From contig CAYLQY010000001.1 in the NCBI GenBank assembly GCA_964386325.1, forward strand, positions 321,811 to 385,810: a stretch of 64,000 nt of DNA, given 5' to 3'. The position numbers and the translations under genes were made by a program. The stretch is from Anaerorhabdus sp964386325 (GTDB lineage: Bacteria > Bacillota_I > Bacilli_A > Erysipelotrichales > Erysipelotrichaceae). Shown one piece after another: positions 60,448 through 64,000 of the stretch (position 1 is the first letter of the stretch; every line of letters starts with the position of its first letter). Below the pieces are notes generated by a model. That model made no database searches. It was not told where the DNA came from and saw only the letters and a program-made list of their open reading frames with translations.

Positions 60448-61410
60448 ATGGTGCTAGCGGGCTTAAGTGCATTTTTAGTAAGTGTTATTGCGGTACTTTT
60501 CTTGATGCCTCATTATATAAAATTTCTAAAAAAAATTAGTTTCAATCAAACAGTAAGTGAATACAGTTTAGAAGAATATCAACAAAAAGCGAAGACACCA
60601 ACGATGGGTGGTGTGCTTTTTGTTCTCGTGCCAGTCATTGTTACATTCATTTTTCAACCAGATGCAATTTTTGATTTGGATATTGCGATAGTTTTATTAG
60701 CTTTTGTGGGCTATGGTGCGATTGGCTTTCTTGATGACTATATCATTGTCATTAAACAAGATAATCAAGGATTACTTGCGCGTGATAAATTTCTGTTACA
60801 GGTTGTATTGGCTGTTATATTCTTCTTTATTTATCAAAGTCATACATCTTTAGATATTCGTATTCCGATTTTCAATTTTATTCTACCTTTAGGGGGATTA
60901 TATGGCATCTTGATTTTCTTCATGTTTGTAGGTGGCAGTAATGCGGTAAATCTTACAGATGGGATGGATGGCTTAGCGGCAGGTTGTAGTTTCATTGCCT
61001 TTATTCCATTCTTGTTGTTTGCGATTCAAGATAGAAATGTTTCAATTGTTGTCTTTATTTGTAGTTTGATGGGTGCTCTAGTAGGGTATTTACGATACAA
61101 TATTCATCCTGCAAAGATATTTATGGGGGATGCTGGTTCATTAGCTTTAGGTGGTGCTTTAGCTGCCGTTGCGATGGTTCTTAAGCAAGAAGTGGCATTT
61201 TTATTCATCGGTGGAGTCTTTGTATGGGAGACGTTGTGTGTTATTATTCAAATTACATCAGTAAAACTTACTGGGAAAAAAGTGTTCAAGTATACGCCGA
61301 TTCATTATAGTTTTGTTTTATCGGGTATGAAAGAAACACAAGTTGTTAAATCATTTTGGATTTTAGCTACTATTTGTGCAGTGGGTGGATTTATAATTGC
61401 TGTGCTTTAG
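60448..61410 (+). CDS. mraY: Phospho-N-acetylmuramoyl-pentapeptide transferase
   Basis: 320 residues with ten membrane segments. It makes lipid I from UDP-MurNAc-pentapeptide. Motifs: TPTMGGVLF, FLDDYIIV (catalytic Asp pair), NLTDGMDGLA and GDAGSLALGG. ATG 60448 with AAAGGGGGGT upstream. No murD follows; a terminator comes instead, ending the cluster. Confidence 0.95.
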   Translation: MVLAGLSAFLVSVIAVLFLMPHYIKFLKKISFNQTVSEYSLEEYQQKAKTPTMGGVLFVLVPVIVTFIFQPDAIFDLDIAIVLLAFVGYGAIGFLDDYIIVIKQDNQGLLARDKFLLQVVLAVIFFFIYQSHTSLDIRIPIFNFILPLGGLYGILIFFMFVGGSNAVNLTDGMDGLAAGCSFIAFIPFLLFAIQDRNVSIVVFICSLMGALVGYLRYNIHPAKIFMGDAGSLALGGALAAVAMVLKQEVAFLFIGGVFVWETLCVIIQITSVKLTGKKVFKYTPIHYSFVLSGMKETQVVKSFWILATICAVGGFIIAVL

Positions 61411-61429
61411 CTGAATTTAGAGTTGAATT

Positions 61430-61456
61430 GATAGCTGAAAGGCTATCGTTTTTTTT
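61430..61456 (+). terminator. Terminator after mraY
   Basis: GATAGC (61430-61435) pairs with GCTATC (61442-61447), then a run of eight T after CG. Confidence 0.78.
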
Positions 61457-61496
61457 CAAATTATTTTATAATTAAGTCAACGTGAGGAGGTGTTGT

Positions 61497-61790
61497 ATGG
61501 AAAAATTTGATATTCATAATTCTCAAATTGAACTTTCAATGGTATTAAAATTACAACAACTTCAACGCGAATCTTTACCAGGCTTAACGTATGAAAATTT
61601 AGAGGATGTTTTATACCGATTTAAATGGGCACATAAGACTCCGAGGACTTTACATGATGCAGTAAATGATATATTATCTTTAACGGCGGATAAAATAGTT
61701 CAGGCGTTATCTAAACTGGCTATTATTGATGGATATAACAAGAACTTAATGGATTTTAGTGATCTAATAGGAGGAGAACACGATGAATAA
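61497..61790 (+). CDS. ComN-like post-transcriptional regulator
   Basis: 97 residues, soluble and helical. The stretch LTYENLEDVLYRFKWAHKTPRTLHDAVNDILSLTADKIVQALSKLA fits the small ComN family (PF13797), which in Bacillus also lies next to secDF. ATG 61497 follows GTGAGGAGGTG. It overlaps secDF by 8 bases, implying coupled translation. Assignment by pattern and position. Confidence 0.6.
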   Translation: MEKFDIHNSQIELSMVLKLQQLQRESLPGLTYENLEDVLYRFKWAHKTPRTLHDAVNDILSLTADKIVQALSKLAIIDGYNKNLMDFSDLIGGEHDE

Positions 61791-64000
61791 AAATACAAAG
61801 ACAAAACGTTTGGTCGTATTTTTTGTGACAATTGCAGTAATTGCTGCCGTCATTTTGGGATTTTCAAAGGGAATTGCAAATAATCTAACCCTTGGTCTAG
61901 ATTTACAAGGTGGATTTGAAATTCTATATGAAGTAAGTCCTTTAGAAGAAGGTGGTACGTTACCAGATATGTCGGCGGTTGCCAACAGTGTGAGCAAACG
62001 TGTCAATGTTTTAGGGGTAAGTGAACCACAAATTATTATTGAAGGTGATAATCGCATTCGTGTACAACTTGCAGGTGTTGAAAATCAAGACCAAGCACGT
62101 CGTATGATTTCTGCAACAGCAAACCTCACTTTTAGAGATGTTAATGATGAACTACTTGCAGATGCATCAATCATTCAAGATGGTGGTGCTACATTAGGTT
62201 ACCAAGATGGTAAACCAGTTGTTTCATTAAAAATCGCTGATACAACAAAGTTTGGTGATTTAACTGAACAAGTTGCAGGCATGGGTTCAGGTAATAATTT
62301 AATTGTTACTTGGTTAGACTATGCTGACGGTGATTCTTATAAAGAAGAAGTAATTAAATCACAAAATGGTGGAGAACCAAAATATATAAGTGCTGCATCA
62401 GTTAATCAACGTTTAGACAGTGATGCAATCATTTCTGGTAACTTTACTGAAGCTGAGGCAAGAGAACTTGCCGACTTAATCAGTTCAGGTTCATTACCAG
62501 TGAAGATGACTGAAATTTCTAGTAACGTGGTAAGTGCTGACTATGGTTTAGGTGCACTTGCTTCAACAAGTTTTGCTGGTATCGTCGGTATTGCATTAGT
62601 ATTTGCATTCATGATTCTTATTTATCGTTTACCTGGAATCATTGCTAGTGTTATGTTAACTGTTTATATTTTCGCGGTATTTGCAATTTATAGTGCAATG
62701 GGAGCAGTGTTTACACTACCAGGTATTGCAGCTCTTGTTTTAGGGGTTGGAATGACTGTTGATGCAAATATCATTACTTTTGAGCGTATTCGTGATGAGT
62801 TATATAAAGGTAGAAGTTTACAAAAAGCTGTTAAAGAAGGTCAAAACTTATCTTTCTCAACTATCTTTGATGCTCAATTTACGACGCTACTTGCAGGATT
62901 AATCATGTATGTATTCGGTAATGGTGCGGTAAAAGGATTTGCAACAATGTTAATGATTACTGTAATTTGTACGTTAGTTATCAATGTTGCAGTATCACGT
63001 TTCTTAATGAATCAACTTGTTAATTCAGGTGTATTAGATAATAAAAAAGGCTGGTTTGGCGTTAAGGTTACTAAGATTCCAGATGTAAGCAAAAACGAAA
63101 AACAAACATATTTTGGACCATTTGATAAGATTGATTTCTTAAAACATGCGAAAAAGATGATTCTTGTAAGTTTATCAATCTTTGCGATTGCGATAGTAAT
63201 GGCTGGGGTAAATACAGCTTCAGGAAGTGGACCACTTAATCTTGGTATCGATTTCTCAAGTGGTACAAAGATTACTGTAACATCACCTGATAAAATAAAT
63301 ATGACGGATGTTCAAACAACATTTAAAGATTTAGGATATGACAAAGTAAAATATCAAGCTTCTGGTGATAATGCAATTTATGCAACAATCAAAGATGCTT
63401 TAAATACTGAACAATTAGATGAAATTAAGGCAACTTTCCTTGATATTTATGGAGAAGAACCTGGTGATAATGTAGTTACTCCAGTTGTTGGACGAGATTT
63501 AATTAAAAATGCAATACTATTGAGTTTATTAGCATGGGTGGCTATGTTAGTTTATATTACATTACGTTTTAAATGGGATTATGCAGTAAGTTGTATTATT
63601 GCTCTTCTTCATGACGTAGGAATTGTATTAGCGGTATTTGTTATCTTCCGTTTGGAGTTCAATACGGAACTTATTTCGGTGATTTTAGCGATTATTGGAT
63701 ATTCAATCAATAACTCAATTGTTGTATTTGACCGTGTTCGTGAAGATTTAAATAATGCGAAATCTGCTAAACCAACTCCAGAATTCTATCGTGGTATCGT
63801 GAATGAAGCACTTGATAATACAATTGTTCGTTCAGTATATAGTTCAATTACAACTATTCTACCAATTATTTGTTTATTAATATTAGGTTCTAATGCAATC
63901 TTTACATTCACATTCGCAATGTTTATTGGATTGATTGCAGGTACTTTATCAAGTATCTTTATTGCTCCACAAATTTGGTTCTATATTCGTACCCATATGA
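61783..64000 (+). CDS. secDF: Protein translocase SecDF (fused), 3' partial
   Basis: The frame is open from ATG 61783 to the window edge, 739 codons. The SecD half begins with a TM segment then LTLGLDLQGGFEILYEV; its membrane core has ALVLGVGMTVDANIITFERIRDEL. The SecF half begins near residue 480 with NLGIDFSSGTKITV and continues IIGYSINNSIVVFDRVRED. It uses the proton gradient to help export through SecYEG. Fusion of SecD and SecF is typical of Firmicutes. The start overlaps the upstream gene; GGAGGAG is the ribosome site. Confidence 0.95.
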   Translation, partial: MNKNTKTKRLVVFFVTIAVIAAVILGFSKGIANNLTLGLDLQGGFEILYEVSPLEEGGTLPDMSAVANSVSKRVNVLGVSEPQIIIEGDNRIRVQLAGVENQDQARRMISATANLTFRDVNDELLADASIIQDGGATLGYQDGKPVVSLKIADTTKFGDLTEQVAGMGSGNNLIVTWLDYADGDSYKEEVIKSQNGGEPKYISAASVNQRLDSDAIISGNFTEAEARELADLISSGSLPVKMTEISSNVVSADYGLGALASTSFAGIVGIALVFAFMILIYRLPGIIASVMLTVYIFAVFAIYSAMGAVFTLPGIAALVLGVGMTVDANIITFERIRDELYKGRSLQKAVKEGQNLSFSTIFDAQFTTLLAGLIMYVFGNGAVKGFATMLMITVICTLVINVAVSRFLMNQLVNSGVLDNKKGWFGVKVTKIPDVSKNEKQTYFGPFDKIDFLKHAKKMILVSLSIFAIAIVMAGVNTASGSGPLNLGIDFSSGTKITVTSPDKINMTDVQTTFKDLGYDKVKYQASGDNAIYATIKDALNTEQLDEIKATFLDIYGEEPGDNVVTPVVGRDLIKNAILLSLLAWVAMLVYITLRFKWDYAVSCIIALLHDVGIVLAVFVIFRLEFNTELISVILAIIGYSINNSIVVFDRVREDLNNAKSAKPTPEFYRGIVNEALDNTIVRSVYSSITTILPIICLLILGSNAIFTFTFAMFIGLIAGTLSSIFIAPQIWFYIRTHM

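Noticed and set aside
1..64000. CRISPR array, insertion sequences, prophage or integrase genes
   Set aside because: No spaced identical repeats of CRISPR length, no transposase or recombinase motifs, and no inverted repeats bounded by target duplications were seen; gene content is housekeeping throughout.

Overview
The window is chromosomal DNA of a low-GC, AT-rich bacterium of the Firmicutes (Bacillota), most likely from the Erysipelotrichia or a close relative. Supporting signs are strong AGGAGG-type ribosome binding sites, many extended -10 promoters (TGnTATAAT), T-box and M-box leaders, CIRCE and cre sites, a fused SecDF, an arginine deiminase operon, a ComN-like gene before secDF, and a small protein resembling the mollicute MG284/MPN403 family. 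TGA is used as a stop (for example at 42548-42550), so the standard bacterial code applies. The class assignment is inference; no rRNA is present to test it.

Layout. 1-2631: lipoprotein, permease and ATPase of an ABC importer of the TrpXYZ type (first gene cut by the window edge). 2744-7143: 5'-nucleotidase-like phosphoesterase, MFS transporter, CofE-like protein and adenosine deaminase. 7156-9258: a T-box leader, a tRNA-Arg(ACG) with its own promoter and terminator, then argS. 9301-10815: an XRE regulator with three operator-like repeats, its membrane partner, and a HAD phosphatase. 11002-17225: the arcABC-arcD arginine deiminase operon with a cre site, followed by a regulator with two AraC domains. 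17291-19582: a P-type ATPase. 19597-24172: pstSCAB-phoU behind a PhoP-box-like array; PstS appears circularly permuted and PstA carries a large insertion. 24181-27257: M-box riboswitch, a small ORF, and mgtA. 27280-29237 (minus): PhoR/PhoP-type two-component pair.

29362-41544 is a housekeeping stretch: zinc-ribbon membrane protein, hsp20 with CIRCE, an amber-interrupted secreted Cys-rich peptide gene, lipoprotein, asnA, rimO, ROK kinase, M29 aminopeptidase, a DUF2779 nuclease-like fusion, hpf, an acyl carrier protein and ptsI. 41604-46960 holds an Alg14/Alg13-like glycosyltransferase pair and pyrC-pyrK-pyrDB-pyrF-pyrE behind an attenuator-like leader. 46989-47109 is a candidate orphan small RNA. 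47143-49940 (minus) is an ABC-2 exporter plus a DUF3021/LytTR pair; both transcription units carry the same direct-repeat operator with 21-bp periodicity.

50031-56244 holds DUF402, PHP phosphoesterase, YebC, lipoprotein, tagD-like, tmcAL, a lipase-like hydrolase, yceD and rpmF. 56476-61410 is a short division/cell-wall cluster (mraZ, rsmH, ftsL, a PASTA PBP, mraY) with four 10-bp-spaced MraZ boxes; it stops at mraY and is followed by a comN-like gene and secDF, which runs off the window.

The genes are ordinary chromosomal functions: nucleotide salvage and pyrimidine synthesis, arginine catabolism, phosphate and magnesium uptake, and wall and division functions. No transposase, integrase, phage module or CRISPR array was seen. 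The least ordinary items are the rearranged PstS with the enlarged PstA, the tRNA cassette between a T-box and argS, the sORF between M-box and mgtA, and the LytTR system with matched operators.
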